Assembly (NCBI GenBank): GCA_033439295.1
Contig: JAVTLE010000001.1
Coordinates: forward strand, 2,294,001-2,358,000
From: Deuterostichococcus epilithicus
Lineage: Eukaryota; Chlorophyta; Trebouxiophyceae; Prasiolales; Stichococcaceae
DNA length: 64,000 bases
Direction: 5' to 3'
In this document: in pieces, positions 62,907 through 64,000 of the stretch
Numbering within the stretch: the stretch's first letter is position 1
How the letters are laid out: every line of letters starts with the position of its first letter
Program-made: the position numbers and the translations under genes
Notes under the pieces: generated by a model
Database searches by the model: none
Seen by the model: the letters and a program-made list of their open reading frames with translations, nothing else
Told to the model about the DNA's origin: nothing

Positions 62907-63854
62907 TCAACCCAGGTTGCGCGCTGCAGCCTTGCTGTGGCGGCTGCCGCTGGCGCCAGCCATGCCGTCAGCACCGTTTGTGCCCCTGCCGCCGTCTTCG
63001 TGAGCCTGGCGAGGGGCAGCGGCGCCATAGCCGCTGCTCTCTCTCACACCACCACCGGCGCTATCATCTTCGTAGTCTATGGCGGGTTTAGGCTTGAGGA
63101 TGCGCTCCCGACACAGCGGACATGCAGGTCGGCGCGCCTGCAAGGGTACAGGGTCCATTCCGTCAGGGTTTGTGAGGAACAAGCGTGGCTTTGCCAGCTA
63201 TGCGCCTCAATGCTCTGGACCGCAGCAACAGGAGGAGGACATGCAAAGCAATCATGATGATCATGCAAGGGGCGGGGCAGTTGTGCTCCTAGGATGTGTG
63301 CTGTTCAGTTGCTGGCCATCTTGAAGTGCTGACGTCAGACCTTGCGGGGCTCGTCTTCGCCGCAGCCAACAGCGATGCTGGCGAGACGATCACAGTCGTG
63401 CTGAGGGAAGCGCGCACTTGAAGCGCGACCAGGTTCTCCAGACATGGACGGCAGCAGCCGTGCCCGCATGGTAGCACCTGCGCATGCCGCCAAGATATGG
63501 GGTGTTGGTCACAGGTGCCTGCTGGCAGAGCCAGACCATATTGCCTGCCGGGTTCAGAGAGGTAGGGGGCTGCCATAGCTCCGCTGACCAACAGTGCTGA
63601 GGGGGGTTGCTGCTGAGGTAGGGGCGATCAATTAGAGCGGCCCTTCACTTCTGAAGACCATTCCAGGAACGTATAAGTGCTTGGCAGCAGCATTGATTCC
63701 CCGCAGGACTTGCAGAGCGCAAGCGCACCACTTCGTGTGATGCGTCCAGGCAAACCGGGCATCCGGCGCCGGCGGCTTCCACTGCCACCTGCTCCGCCAC
63801 CGCGCCGCAGGCCATCTCTGCTGCCGCCTCTCCCGGATCGCCTGCGGCGCACAT
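62907..63854 (-). CDS. RING-finger protein, probable E3 ubiquitin ligase (5' end uncertain)
   Basis: A C3HC4 RING is assembled from three exons. The first ends near 63731 with GCPVCLDASHEVV. The second reads LPCGHGCCRPCLENLVALQ (about 63476-63419). The third, from about 63142, begins ARRPACPLCRERI and ends at 62907. All metal ligands of a RING are present in order. The tail is Gly/Ala-rich and disordered, with a short acidic patch (DYEDDS). An ATG at 63854 (MCAAGDPGEAAAEM) could be the start, but the frame stays open upstream and the gene may continue past the window edge. RING proteins of this kind bind an E2 to ubiquitinate targets; the target is unknown. Confidence 0.7.
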
Positions 63855-64000
63855 CTCGTTGAACAGTTCGGCTCGCAATGGCAGGACAATGGCAGCGATG
63901 TTGCATCATCATGGCAGGCCCTGGGCAGTTAGTGCACAAAGCAAAGTGAAGCTGCGCAGGGCCACAAGTATGGCCAGCGCGGCGGTGCGTTGCAGGATGG

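Noticed and set aside
63085-63130. Telomere-like CCTAAACCC near 63090
   Set aside because: It lies inside the RING gene's coding exon (KPKPA) and is explained by codon choice.

Overview
The window looks like nuclear DNA of a green alga, most likely a trebouxiophyte of the Chlorella/Coccomyxa type. The reasons are high GC with GC-rich third positions, one short exon after another with AG|GTGxG-type donors and TGCAG/CGCAG acceptors, plastid genes (Psb27, a DUF3598-type protein), plant-type relatives (cyanase, a SnRK2-like kinase, UBP26/USP48), TGTAA polyadenylation signals and scattered plant-type telomere heptamers (TTTAGGG). No bacterial operons, CRISPR arrays, integrated viruses, retroelements or complete transposons were recognised. 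Gene models below were assembled by eye from splice sites, reading phase and family knowledge.

Layout, left to right: GLE1 mRNA-export factor (minus, 1450-7042); SnRK2-like kinase (plus, 9111-13068, with a possible first exon near 7519); cyanase (minus, 14207-16376); type II membrane GT31/fringe-like glycosyltransferase with a C-terminal PAN/Apple-like region (minus, 16824-20589); NDUFAF3/DUF498 protein (minus, 22894-23774); GT90 (CAP10/POGLUT-like) glycosyltransferase copy 1 (plus, 24446-28788); Psb27 (minus, 29561-31029), head to head with a DUF3598-like plastid protein (plus, 31213-33956); POLE3/DPB4 histone-fold subunit (minus, 34304-35355); an unrecognised secreted protein (plus, 35874-37829); a very long USP48/UBP26 deubiquitinase (plus, 38712-50365); GT90 copy 2 (plus, 51010-56039); a secreted alpha/beta-hydrolase (plus, 57694-61075); and a RING-finger protein running toward the right edge (minus, from 62907). 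The genes belong to unrelated pathways and are not an operon. Three of them (GT31 and the two GT90s) are secretory-pathway glycosyltransferases.

The most unusual signals lie in the introns. (1) Several introns hold decayed copies of a neighbouring exon of the same gene ('ghost exons'), some with in-frame stops, in USP48, the kinase and GT90 copy 1. USP48 has ladders of them, and one copy is still open, phase 0 on both sides and flanked by splice sites. (2) GC-AG introns are frequent, at least eight by my reading, and swap with GT-AG at the same intron position between the two GT90 paralogs. (3) The GT90 pair also differs by clean intron presence or absence. (4) Telomere-like heptamers recur inside introns, often close to donors.
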